DNA from: Coriobacteriia bacterium
GTDB lineage: Bacteria > Actinomycetota > Coriobacteriia > Anaerosomatales > JAAXUF01
NCBI GenBank assembly: GCA_031292615.1
Contig: JARLGT010000091.1
Coordinates: forward strand, 1-35,253
Length of the DNA stretch: 35,253 nucleotides
Reading direction: 5' to 3'
A model generated the notes under the pieces. It saw only the letters and a program-made list of their open reading frames with translations, ran no database searches and was not told where the DNA came from. This document shows positions 1 through 6,563 of this stretch, piece after piece. The position numbers and the translations under genes were made by a program. How positions within the stretch are numbered: position 1 is the first letter of the stretch; the number at the start of each line of letters is the position of its first letter.

Positions 1-362
1 CAGACATCGGCTATGAGGACGGCGAGTACAAGGGGCTTGGGCTGGTGCCCGGCACCTGCGAGAAGCTGCCCGCGGGCGTCAAGATCCCACACATCGGCTG
101 GAACACGGTGGAGTACCCACGCGAAAGCCCACTGTTCGAGGGCATCCCCGAGTCCACGGCGTTCTACTTCGTCCACAGCTACCGCATCGTGCCGCGCGAC
201 TCAGATACGATCATCGGCTCGACTGAGTACGGCGTGCGTTTCGCCTCGGCCGTCCAGTCGGGCAACCTGTTCGCCGTCCAGTTCCACCCGGAGAAGTCCT
301 CGACCGAGGGCCTCAAGCTCCTCGCGAACTTCGGACGCGTCGCCGAGAAGGGCCTCGCATGA
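1..362 (+). CDS. hisH: Imidazole glycerol phosphate synthase glutaminase subunit HisH (3' part only)
   Basis: The gene is cut by the window edge; the reading frame is open from base 3. HisH releases ammonia from glutamine and passes it to HisF for imidazole glycerol phosphate formation in histidine synthesis. Visible HisH features are the GLGLVPG stretch, the FYFVHSY segment and the C-terminal VQFHPEKSS, which carries the His and Glu of the Cys-His-Glu triad. The nucleophile Cys lies upstream, outside the window. The stop overlaps the hisA start as ATGA, which indicates one operon with translational coupling. Confidence 0.95.
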   Translation, partial: DIGYEDGEYKGLGLVPGTCEKLPAGVKIPHIGWNTVEYPRESPLFEGIPESTAFYFVHSYRIVPRDSDTIIGSTEYGVRFASAVQSGNLFAVQFHPEKSSTEGLKLLANFGRVAEKGLA

Positions 363-1090
363 TCGTCTTTCCCGCAATCGATATCCTCGGCGGCCGGGCC
401 GTACGGCTCGCGCAGGGCGACTACGATCGAGTCACCGTCTACAACGAGAATCCGTTCACGCAGGCCAGGCACTTCGCCGAACAGGGCGCCGAGTGGGTCC
501 ACGTCGTCGACCTCGACGGTGCGCGAACCGGCGTGCCCGAGAACATCCGCATCATCGAGCGCATCGCCAATGACAGCGGACTGAAGGTCGAAGTGGGCGG
601 CGGCATTCGATCGCTGGACACGCTCAAGCGGCTGGCCTTCGCCGGCGTGCTGCGCTGCGTGCTCGGCACCAAGCTCGTGACCGACCGCGAGTTCGTCGAG
701 GCCGCTGTCGCGAAGTATGGCGACCGCATCGTGGCCGGCATTGACGCACGCGACGGGATGGTTGCGGTCGAGGGTTGGCGCGAGGGCACGGCCACTTCGG
801 CCGATGAGCTGGTCGGCGAACTGACGGCGCTCGGCGTGCGCCACCTCGTCTACACCGACATCTCGCGCGACGGCATGCAGACCGGCATCAACACGCCGGC
901 GTATAGCCACGTCGCTTCCGTCGCCGGCTTCCCCGTCGTGGCCAGCGGCGGCGTGTCCACGCTCGAGGACATCCGCGCGCTTGCGGCACTCGGCCCGGAC
1001 ATGGTCGAGGGCGTCATCGCCGGCCGCGCGATCTACGAAGGCGCGTTCACGCTGCCCGAGGCGCTCGCAGCTGCACGAGGGGAGGCGTGA
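359..1090 (+). CDS. hisA: ProFAR isomerase HisA
   Basis: A 243-residue (beta/alpha)8 barrel isomerase that converts ProFAR to PRFAR in histidine synthesis. The first catalytic Asp is D8 in PAIDILGG and the second is D129 in GIDARDG. The phosphate-binding segments GGGIRS (about 80) and ASGGVS are present. The ATG start overlaps the hisH stop. In many Actinobacteria this gene is the bifunctional PriA, which also does the TrpF step. Here a separate trpF is present at 14320-14952, so a dedicated HisA is more likely, although dual activity cannot be excluded from sequence alone. Confidence 0.95.
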   Translation: MIVFPAIDILGGRAVRLAQGDYDRVTVYNENPFTQARHFAEQGAEWVHVVDLDGARTGVPENIRIIERIANDSGLKVEVGGGIRSLDTLKRLAFAGVLRCVLGTKLVTDREFVEAAVAKYGDRIVAGIDARDGMVAVEGWREGTATSADELVGELTALGVRHLVYTDISRDGMQTGINTPAYSHVASVAGFPVVASGGVSTLEDIRALAALGPDMVEGVIAGRAIYEGAFTLPEALAAARGEA

Positions 1091-1094
1091 CGCC

Positions 1095-1862
1095 ATGCTT
1101 ATGAAGCGCGTCATACCCTGTCTCGACGTCCACGAGGGTCGCGTCGTCAAAGGCGTCAACTTCGTGAACCTGCGCGACGCCGGCGACCCGGTCGAGATGG
1201 CCGCCATCTACGACAAGGCCGGTGCCGATGAGGTCGTCTTCCTCGACATCACGGCCACGCACGAAGATCGTCCCAGCATGCTCGACGTCGCGACGCGGAC
1301 CGCCGAGGAGTGCTTCATCCCGTACACGGTGGGCGGTGGGATGCGCACGGCCGATGACATCCGAGCGATGCTCAAGGCTGGCGCCGACAAGATCTCGCTG
1401 AACAGCGCCGCTGTGCGCGACCCATCGCTCATCACCCACACGAGCGGCATCTACGGCGCTCAGTGCATCGTCGTGGCAATCGATGCCAGACGCGTCCCCG
1501 ACTCGAGCCCGGCGCGCTGGGAGGTCTTCATCAATGGCGGCCGCATCAACACGGAACTCGACGCTGTGGCATGGGCGACCGAGGCCGAGCGTCTCGGCAG
1601 TGGAGAGATCCTGCTCACGAGCATGGACTGCGACGGCACCAAGGACGGCTTCGACATCGACCTGACTCGTGCGGTGACTCGGGCAATCAACATCCCGGTC
1701 ATAGCGAGCGGCGGTGCCGGTACGCTCGACCACTTCGCCGAGGTGGTCGTCGAAGCCGACGCCGACGCGGTGCTGGCGGCGAGCGTCTTCCACTTCGGCA
1801 CGTACACGGTGCGCGAGGTCAAAGAGGCGATGGCCAAGGCCGGAGTGCCCGTGCGGCTCTAG
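1095..1862 (+). CDS. hisF: Imidazole glycerol phosphate synthase cyclase subunit HisF
   Basis: A 255-residue barrel protein that uses HisH-derived ammonia to convert PRFAR to IGP and AICAR. The catalytic aspartates are D11 (IPCLDV) and D130 (VAIDAR). The VGGGMR and ASGGAGT phosphate-binding loops are present. The ATG at 1095 is preferred because the purine-rich AGGGGAGG (about 1077-1084) lies at good distance; an in-frame ATG two codons later is the alternative. The usual ITAS segment after strand 2 reads ITATHEDRP here, a mild variation. The gene follows hisA by 4 bases. Confidence 0.95.
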   Translation: MLMKRVIPCLDVHEGRVVKGVNFVNLRDAGDPVEMAAIYDKAGADEVVFLDITATHEDRPSMLDVATRTAEECFIPYTVGGGMRTADDIRAMLKAGADKISLNSAAVRDPSLITHTSGIYGAQCIVVAIDARRVPDSSPARWEVFINGGRINTELDAVAWATEAERLGSGEILLTSMDCDGTKDGFDIDLTRAVTRAINIPVIASGGAGTLDHFAEVVVEADADAVLAASVFHFGTYTVREVKEAMAKAGVPVRL

Positions 1863-1918
1863 TCCCGTCGGACTTGGCTGGCCGGTCGCAGCGACGTCAC
1901 CGGCTTGTCGTACCACCC

Positions 1919-1927
1919 TGCTAGAAT
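1919..1927 (+). promoter_or_regulatory. Candidate extended -10 promoter before hisI
   Basis: TGCTAGAAT matches an extended -10 element (TG-N-TAnAAT) 41 bases before the hisI start, in the only sizeable gap of the his operon. No good -35 hexamer is seen 17 bases upstream. It may give hisIE and the following envelope genes some independent expression. Confidence 0.35.
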
Positions 1928-1967
1928 CCACCCACGCATCAGCACGCGACTTCAAGGAGCTCTCACG

Positions 1968-2354
1968 ATGCCCGACCGCGAACAGGACCTTCTCGGAATC
2001 GACCAGTTCACCTACGACGCCAACGGGCTGATTCCGGCGGTCGTGCAGCAGCACGACACCCGCGAGGTGCTCATGGTTGCGTACATGAACCGCGAGTCGC
2101 TCGCCGAGACGATCGAGACGGGCTTCACTTGGTTCTGGAGCCGCAGCCGGCAGAAGTACTGGATGAAGGGCGAGAGCTCTGGGCACACGCAAGAGGTCGT
2201 CGAGATCCGCTACGACTGCGACGCCGACTGCCTGCTCGTGCTGGTCAACCAGAACGGTCCCGGGGCGTGCCACACCAACGAGCGGTCGTGCTTCTATCGC
2301 GAGCTCTACCCCGACCACAAGCATCTGGGCAAGGAGGTCGACGGCGATGAGTGA
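1968..2354 (+). CDS. hisI: Phosphoribosyl-AMP cyclohydrolase HisI
   Basis: A 128-residue zinc and magnesium enzyme that opens the purine ring of PR-AMP, the third step of histidine synthesis. Diagnostic segments are [17 protein letters not shown], the DCDADC metal site and the [12 protein letters not shown] zinc site. The frame is open further upstream, but the ATG at 1968 has AAGGAG at 1954-1959 in good position and gives the normal family length. The last 8 bases overlap hisE. HisI and HisE are separate proteins, unlike the fused enterobacterial HisIE. Confidence 0.95.
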   Translation: MPDREQDLLGIDQFTYDANGLIPAVVQQHDTREVLMVAYMNRESLAETIETGFTWFWSRSRQKYWMKGESSGHTQEVVEIRYDCDADCLLVLVNQNGPGACHTNERSCFYRELYPDHKHLGKEVDGDE

Positions 2355-2646
2355 CTCTCAGACCCTCGGCAGCGTCATCGACGGGCTGTGGAGCGTCATC
2401 GAGGCGCGCCGCACCGCCGACCCCGAGTTCTCCTACACCGCGAAGCTCCTCACCGGCCACGAGGACAAGCTCCTCAAGAAGATCGCCGAGGAGGCCGGAG
2501 AGGTCATCATGGCCGCAAAAGACGCGGACAAGGAACACCTGCGTTACGAAGTGGGAGATGTGGTGTACCACTTGCTCGTGGTAATGGCACGATGGGGTCT
2601 GACCCCCGACGACCTCGCCGAGGAACTCGCTTCTCGGCGTACGTAG
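2347..2646 (+). CDS. hisE: Phosphoribosyl-ATP pyrophosphatase HisE
   Basis: A 99-residue all-alpha NTP pyrophosphatase (MazG-like fold) that hydrolyses PR-ATP to PR-AMP, the second histidine step. The core [11 protein letters not shown] (helix with metal-binding Glu residues) and [11 protein letters not shown] are typical of HisE. The start lies inside the hisI 3' end (8-base overlap), so the two are probably translationally coupled. It is the last his gene in the window. Confidence 0.94.
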   Translation: MSDSQTLGSVIDGLWSVIEARRTADPEFSYTAKLLTGHEDKLLKKIAEEAGEVIMAAKDADKEHLRYEVGDVVYHLLVVMARWGLTPDDLAEELASRRT

Positions 2647-2726
2647 TACCAATCACGGCCCGATCGCAAGCACATTCTCTCCCTGTAGCCGTTCCTCCGT
2701 CCGCAGCCGCCCTTTCAGGAGTTGCC

Positions 2727-3947
2727 TTGCCCTCGAGCCGCTTTATCCGTCGAATCCCCGCTATCGCCTTGGTGCTTGCCTTGGCGTGCCTACCTCTGGC
2801 TGGCTGCGGCCGCAAGGCGGCCTCCGCGCAACTCGCGAGCGGCGCCGGCGCTTCGTCAGCGACCTCATCGGCAGGCGGCGCCAAGGGTGGGGCCAAGGCG
2901 TCCGTGTATGGAGGTCAGGTCGTCGTCGCGCCGGCCACGATGCTCGAGCCGCCTGACTACGCCGGCTTCGAGCCGCTGCCTTGTTTCACCTACCACACCG
3001 TCTCACCAAAGGTGAAGAACGGGATCGCGATCACGCCCGCGACGTTCGAGTCGCAGCTCAAGACCCTCGCCGATCTCGGCTACCACACGATCACCGCGCG
3101 TCAGCTCTGGCAGCATCAAGCTCAAGGCACGCCCCTGCCGAGCAACCCGGTCATGATCACGTTCGACGATGGCTGGCGCAACCAGTTCACCTATGCGGCT
3201 CCGCTGCTCAAGAAGTACGGAATGGTGGCGACGTTCTTCATCAACCCCCAGCCCATTTCCAGCAAGTACGGCGGCTATTTGACCAGCGACATGGTGCTGG
3301 CGCTGGCCAAGGACGGCAACGACATCGAGTCGCATACGTGGCGCCACCTCAAGTTGACGCGCGATCGCACCGACTCGGCCGACGCGTTCCAGCGCAAGAA
3401 CATCTCCCAGCTCGTCTTGGCCAACGACTGGATTCGCAAGGTCGTCGGCCAGCAGCCAGTGGCGCTGTGTTACCCGTACGGCTACTACGACCTCGAAGCG
3501 ATCGGCATGGCGCAGCGGGCGGGCTACAAGCTCGGTTTTACCACCGACGAGGGGATCGCCGATGCCCGCGCTTGGGATGCGTTCCAGATCAAGCGCTTCA
3601 CCATCACCAGTGCTGAGACCGCACTCAGCTTCAAGCGCCGTCTGCTCTCGGGGGCGCTCCAGGTACGCGATATCACGCCGGCGCCCGCCTCGCGTGTCGT
3701 CGGCATCACGACGACGGTCACCGTGGACATCACGGCGGTGCCGGCAGGCATCACGGGTCTGCGACTAACCTCCGGCCCGTCGCTTCACACGACCCAGTTC
3801 GTCGAGCGCAACGGTCACCGATACGCCGAGGCTCTGTTCAGCAACGCGAAAGTCGGCTTCCGCGAGATCAGCATGCTCGGTACCGATGCCGATGGCCGCA
3901 AGTACTATGCGTCGTGGGGCATCGTGCTCGGCGACTTGGCGCACTAG
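2727..3947 (+). CDS. Lipoprotein polysaccharide deacetylase (NodB domain)
   Basis: A predicted lipoprotein of 406 residues with a NodB-type deacetylase domain, expected to act outside the membrane on N-acetylated cell-wall or surface glycan. The TTG start at 2727 is chosen because AGGAG ends 5 bases before it and a signal sequence follows directly: basic start, hydrophobic stretch 10-24, lipobox LAGC with Cys27. Residues about 40-70 are a Ser/Ala/Gly-rich spacer. NodB motifs are TFDDG (145-149, metal/catalytic Asp), SHTWRH (H203, H207 metal ligands) and YPYGYYD. The last 90 or so residues look like a small beta-rich domain. It lies 80 bases after hisE and directly before an amidase gene, which supports a wall-modifying role. 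The substrate cannot be read from sequence. Confidence 0.85.
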   Translation: MPSSRFIRRIPAIALVLALACLPLAGCGRKAASAQLASGAGASSATSSAGGAKGGAKASVYGGQVVVAPATMLEPPDYAGFEPLPCFTYHTVSPKVKNGIAITPATFESQLKTLADLGYHTITARQLWQHQAQGTPLPSNPVMITFDDGWRNQFTYAAPLLKKYGMVATFFINPQPISSKYGGYLTSDMVLALAKDGNDIESHTWRHLKLTRDRTDSADAFQRKNISQLVLANDWIRKVVGQQPVALCYPYGYYDLEAIGMAQRAGYKLGFTTDEGIADARAWDAFQIKRFTITSAETALSFKRRLLSGALQVRDITPAPASRVVGITTTVTVDITAVPAGITGLRLTSGPSLHTTQFVERNGHRYAEALFSNAKVGFREISMLGTDADGRKYYASWGIVLGDLAH

Positions 3948-3988
3948 GCGCTTCACAAACTCGTAACCGGCAGACCAAAGGACACTCC

Positions 3989-4954
3989 GTGTACAACGAG
4001 CACGATCGACCGAGCACCCGCAAGATGCTCATCACCGGCGCGATCTGGGTCGCCGGAATCGCGGCCGTCATCGCTGTGGCTGCGGTTGTGTTCGGCATGG
4101 CGACCTCGCACTCGGCGTCGAGCACATCGAACGGCGCGTTGGCGAGTCCGGGCGTCGAGTCCCCGGCGACGATGACGGCCACGATCCCAAGCTCGGAGCC
4201 GGCGCCATCTGCGGCAGTCACAACGCAGCAGGTCGCGCCCTCACCCGCGACCGCGCCCGCGCCGACCGCGCCGAAGAAGGCGACGCCCGCGCCTGCGAAG
4301 ACGACTGCCGCACCAGCGGTGAGCGGTGCTAGCGTCGTGGTGATCGACGCTGGCCACGAGGCCAAGGTCGTTCCGGGCGTGGACCCGATCGGTCCGGGCT
4401 CGACCACAACGAAGGCTAAGATCCTGTCCGGAGCCTACGACAGCTTCACGCATACCGAGGAAAGCGAACGTAACCTCGAGGTCGCGCTCAGGCTTCAGAA
4501 AGTGCTTGAGGCGCGCGGCGTCAAAGTCGTGATGGTCCGCACGAAGCAGAACGTCCAGATCACCAACAAGCAGCGCGCCGAGCTGGCCAACAGCGTTAAC
4601 GCGGCGCTGTTCATCCGCCTGCATTGCGACAGCGGGCCGTCCAACGTCACCGGCGTTCTCACGTTGCGCCCCGAGAAGAACTGGTACCCAGCGCACCCCA
4701 TCGTCGCGCAAAGCAAGATTGCGGCGAGCCTGATTCAGGCGGCAACTCTTGCCGCGACCGGCGCGAAGGATCGCGGCATCACGCCGCGCAACGACGAGGT
4801 CGGCTTCAACTGGTCGCAGGTCCCGTCCGTGCTTGTCGAGATGGGGCTGTTGAGCAACAAGACCGAAGCGACAAAGCTCGGAACCGCCGCCTACCAGAAC
4901 AAACTCGCCGACGGCATGGCCAATGGCATCGTCGCGTATCTGAAGACGCGATAG
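3989..4954 (+). CDS. N-acetylmuramoyl-L-alanine amidase (Amidase_3), membrane anchored
   Basis: A 321-residue zinc amidase that cleaves the lactyl-peptide bond of peptidoglycan. A single N-terminal membrane segment (about 14-36) is followed by an Ala/Pro/Thr-rich linker to about 112, then the catalytic domain. Zinc ligands are inferred as H123 (IDAGHE), E158 (TEESERN) and H212 (RLHCDS); catalytic Glu is E284 in LVEMGLLSN. The GTG start is supported by AAAGGA (3977-3982) 6 bases upstream. It follows the deacetylase by 41 bases and ends just before a strong terminator, so the two envelope genes form one unit. Confidence 0.9.
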   Translation: MYNEHDRPSTRKMLITGAIWVAGIAAVIAVAAVVFGMATSHSASSTSNGALASPGVESPATMTATIPSSEPAPSAAVTTQQVAPSPATAPAPTAPKKATPAPAKTTAAPAVSGASVVVIDAGHEAKVVPGVDPIGPGSTTTKAKILSGAYDSFTHTEESERNLEVALRLQKVLEARGVKVVMVRTKQNVQITNKQRAELANSVNAALFIRLHCDSGPSNVTGVLTLRPEKNWYPAHPIVAQSKIAASLIQAATLAATGAKDRGITPRNDEVGFNWSQVPSVLVEMGLLSNKTEATKLGTAAYQNKLADGMANGIVAYLKTR

Positions 4955-4977
4955 GGAAGCGCGCTCGATCGCAACCG

Positions 4978-5008
4978 AAAGGGCCGCCCAGTGGGCGGCC
5001 CTTTCTTG
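4978..5008 (+). terminator. Intrinsic terminator after the amidase gene
   Basis: A perfect 12-bp stem, AAAGGGCCGCCC pairing with GGGCGGCCCTTT, closes on a 3-base loop and runs into TTTCTT. It begins 23 bases after the amidase stop and ends the his/envelope transcription unit. Confidence 0.9.
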
Positions 5009-5024
5009 TGAGCATCCTTTGCGG

Positions 5025-5083
5025 CTTGCAGGAAACCATTGCGAGTTGCCGGAATGCGTTGTGCTTGCTGGTATGTCTTGCGG
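5025..5083. repeat. Three degenerate ~20-bp tandem units
   Basis: Three adjacent imperfect units (5025-5044, 5045-5063, 5064-5083) each begin with a form of (C/G)TTGCNGG and contain a second TTG near the end. Identity is low and the array may be chance. No gene lies here. It sits between the terminator and the 3' end of the small zinc-ribbon gene on the other strand. Confidence 0.25.
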
Positions 5084-5117
5084 GAGGTTCGTCACGGTGC
5101 GACGTGGCCCCGGGTTA

Positions 5118-5252
5118 CTAGTGGGTCACGCGGACCTTGAATCCTTGGCCACCGCACGACGGGCACTTGCGGTTCACGTCTCGGCCGGTCTGGTCTTTCA
5201 GAGTGACCCACCGATTGCCCTTGCAGGCCGGACAGGTTTCCTTGCGGACCAT
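5118..5252 (-). CDS. Small zinc-ribbon protein, 44 residues
   Basis: A short ORF on the - strand encoding 44 residues with two knuckles, CPAC (7-10) and CPSCGGQG (30-37). This spacing forms one zinc ribbon, and the second knuckle resembles the DnaJ zinc repeat (CxxCxGxG). The ATG has AGGGAG 8 bases upstream on the same strand. The protein is basic and has no membrane segment. Function is unknown; such ribbons bind nucleic acid or protein partners. It is divergent from the SdpR/SdpI pair, and the 199-base gap holds both upstream regions. A TATTAT -10-like site at 5306-5311 (- strand) is a weak promoter candidate. Confidence 0.7.
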   Translation of the reverse strand: MVRKETCPACKGNRWVTLKDQTGRDVNRKCPSCGGQGFKVRVTH

Positions 5253-5378
5253 CTCATCATCTCCCTGCGATGGCTCCTGCCGAGATCTGCGGGGCAGGTG
5301 ACCCCATAATAAGCAACAGGTCTGCCAAGTTTCGTTAAGAATTCATACCAGTTCTGCATGAATCGGAAACGCCGGTGC

Positions 5379-5406
5379 TTGACATCACGCTCCAAAGTCC
5401 TAAGAT
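5379..5406 (+). promoter_or_regulatory. Sigma-70 type promoter of the SdpR/SdpI pair
   Basis: A perfect -35 TTGACA (5379-5384) and -10 TAAGAT (5401-5406) are separated by 16 bases. Transcription would start near 5413, inside the adjoining palindrome. An ATTCAT...ATGAAT inverted repeat (5341-5363) lies further upstream. Confidence 0.75.
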
Positions 5407-5430
5407 TTAGACGTTTACCTAAACATCTAA
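5407..5430. promoter_or_regulatory. Palindromic operator, probable ArsR/SdpR autoregulatory site
   Basis: TTAGACGTTTA, then CC, then TAAACATCTAA: 11-bp arms with one mismatch. It begins at the base after the -10 hexamer and spans the predicted start point. A bound dimer would block RNA polymerase. This is the expected layout for an autorepressed ArsR-family regulator, and the regulator gene follows directly. Confidence 0.75.
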
Positions 5431-5451
5431 CGATTCGGAGTGTGGCCCGCG

Positions 5452-5736
5452 GTGCCCGACGTGTTCAAGGCGCTTTCGGACGAGACTCGGCGAGAGATAC
5501 TCAGGTTGCTGCAGGACGGTGACATGACGGCAGGCGCCATCGCCGAGAACTTCGCGATGAGCAAGCCGTCCATCTCTCACCACCTTTCGGCGCTCCGGCA
5601 GGCCGAACTCGTAACCGCGGAGCGTCGGGGGCAGGCGATCGTCTACTCGCTCAACACCACGGTGTTCCAGGACCTGATGGCGTACGCGATGGGGTTTCTC
5701 GGCAACCAAGATGAAGGGGAAGGGCCGGCTCGATGA
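5452..5736 (+). CDS. ArsR-family autorepressor, SdpR-like
   Basis: A 94-residue winged-helix regulator. The opening PDVFKALSDETRREILRLL is typical of SdpR/ArsR proteins. Recognition-helix region MSKPSISHHLSALRQAELV and beta wing RRGQAIVYSLNTT follow. No metal-binding Cys cluster (such as CVC) is present, so metal sensing is unlikely. The GTG at 5452 is chosen: the in-frame GTG at 5440 overlaps the only ribosome-binding sequence (CGGAG, 5436-5440). It overlaps the membrane-protein gene as ATGA. In Bacillus subtilis SdpR is held by SdpI when toxin SdpC is present; a similar signalling pair is inferred here. Confidence 0.85.
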   Translation: MPDVFKALSDETRREILRLLQDGDMTAGAIAENFAMSKPSISHHLSALRQAELVTAERRGQAIVYSLNTTVFQDLMAYAMGFLGNQDEGEGPAR

Positions 5737-6563
5737 AGTTCAAGGACATGCCCAAGCTGCCGCTGGTGCTGATCGCGGCGATGTTCGTCGTTGGCGCGCT
5801 GGTCTATCCGCAGCTACCGGCACGCATTCCTATGCACTGGGGGCCAAGCGGGCAGATCGACAGATGGGGTACCCGGTCGTTTCTGACTGTCTTCTTCGCT
5901 CCGCTGACAACCTTGGCCGTTTACGTCCTGATGTGGCTCGTGCCCTACCTCGACCCGCAGCGCGCCAACCTGTTGCGTTCCAAGCAGGTCTACTCGATCG
6001 CGTTGGAGCTTCTCGCCGGGATGATGACGATTGTGTTCGTGGGCCAGCTGTATGCGTCGTCCAATAACGCGCTTCCAATGGCCAGCATCGTCGAAGTGGC
6101 AACCGGCGTGATGCTCGTCGTCATCGGCAACTACATGGGACGGGTCAAGCGCAACTGGACGATGGGCGTGCGCACGCGATGGACGCTCTCCGACGATACG
6201 GTGTGGGCCAAGACGAATCGGCTTGGCGGCCGGATGCTCATGGTCGCCGGTCTACTCGCCATCGTCGGAGCATTCCTACCGCCACTGGTTGGCGTCGCGC
6301 TGATCGTGCTGCCGCTCCTGGTGATCCTGCCGGTCATCTACATCTACTCGATGAACCTGTACCGGCAGCTTCACCCCGACGAGATGGAGCCACCTGAGCC
6401 GGGCCCTCTCGCTGAGGAGATAGACGCCGAGCCGGTCCCGTTGCTGCAGCCGGGAGACGCGAGCGCTGCGCACATCGACAAGCTCTGCCCCGCCTGTGGC
6501 GCCGAGAACGCGCCCGGCAACTCGGAGTGCATCGCCTGCGGCAAGCCGCTCGGGCCAGACTGA
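5733..6563 (+). CDS. SdpI/DUF1648-type membrane protein with C-terminal zinc ribbon
   Basis: A 276-residue membrane protein. Residues 1-65 match the DUF1648 pattern, with the conserved LPARIPMHWGPSGQIDRWG between the first two membrane segments. The SdpI-like half follows, including NYMGRVKRNWTMGVRTRWTLSD and further membrane helices to about 212. The cytoplasmic tail is acidic and Pro-rich and ends in a zinc ribbon, CPAC ... CIAC (about 252-271). SdpI proteins give immunity to a killing factor and transmit its presence to SdpR. I see no sdpA/B/C toxin gene nearby. The added zinc ribbon is unlike B. subtilis SdpI. The last 193 bases overlap a - strand gene. Confidence 0.85.
   Translation: MKFKDMPKLPLVLIAAMFVVGALVYPQLPARIPMHWGPSGQIDRWGTRSFLTVFFAPLTTLAVYVLMWLVPYLDPQRANLLRSKQVYSIALELLAGMMTIVFVGQLYASSNNALPMASIVEVATGVMLVVIGNYMGRVKRNWTMGVRTRWTLSDDTVWAKTNRLGGRMLMVAGLLAIVGAFLPPLVGVALIVLPLLVILPVIYIYSMNLYRQLHPDEMEPPEPGPLAEEIDAEPVPLLQPGDASAAHIDKLCPACGAENAPGNSECIACGKPLGPD

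Noticed and set aside
359-1090. PriA (dual HisA/TrpF) identity for the isomerase.
   Set aside because: A complete trpF is present in the trp operon, so a dual-function enzyme is not required.
179-1207. Long - strand ORF opposite hisA.
   Set aside because: It is a shadow frame of hisH/hisA with no family features.
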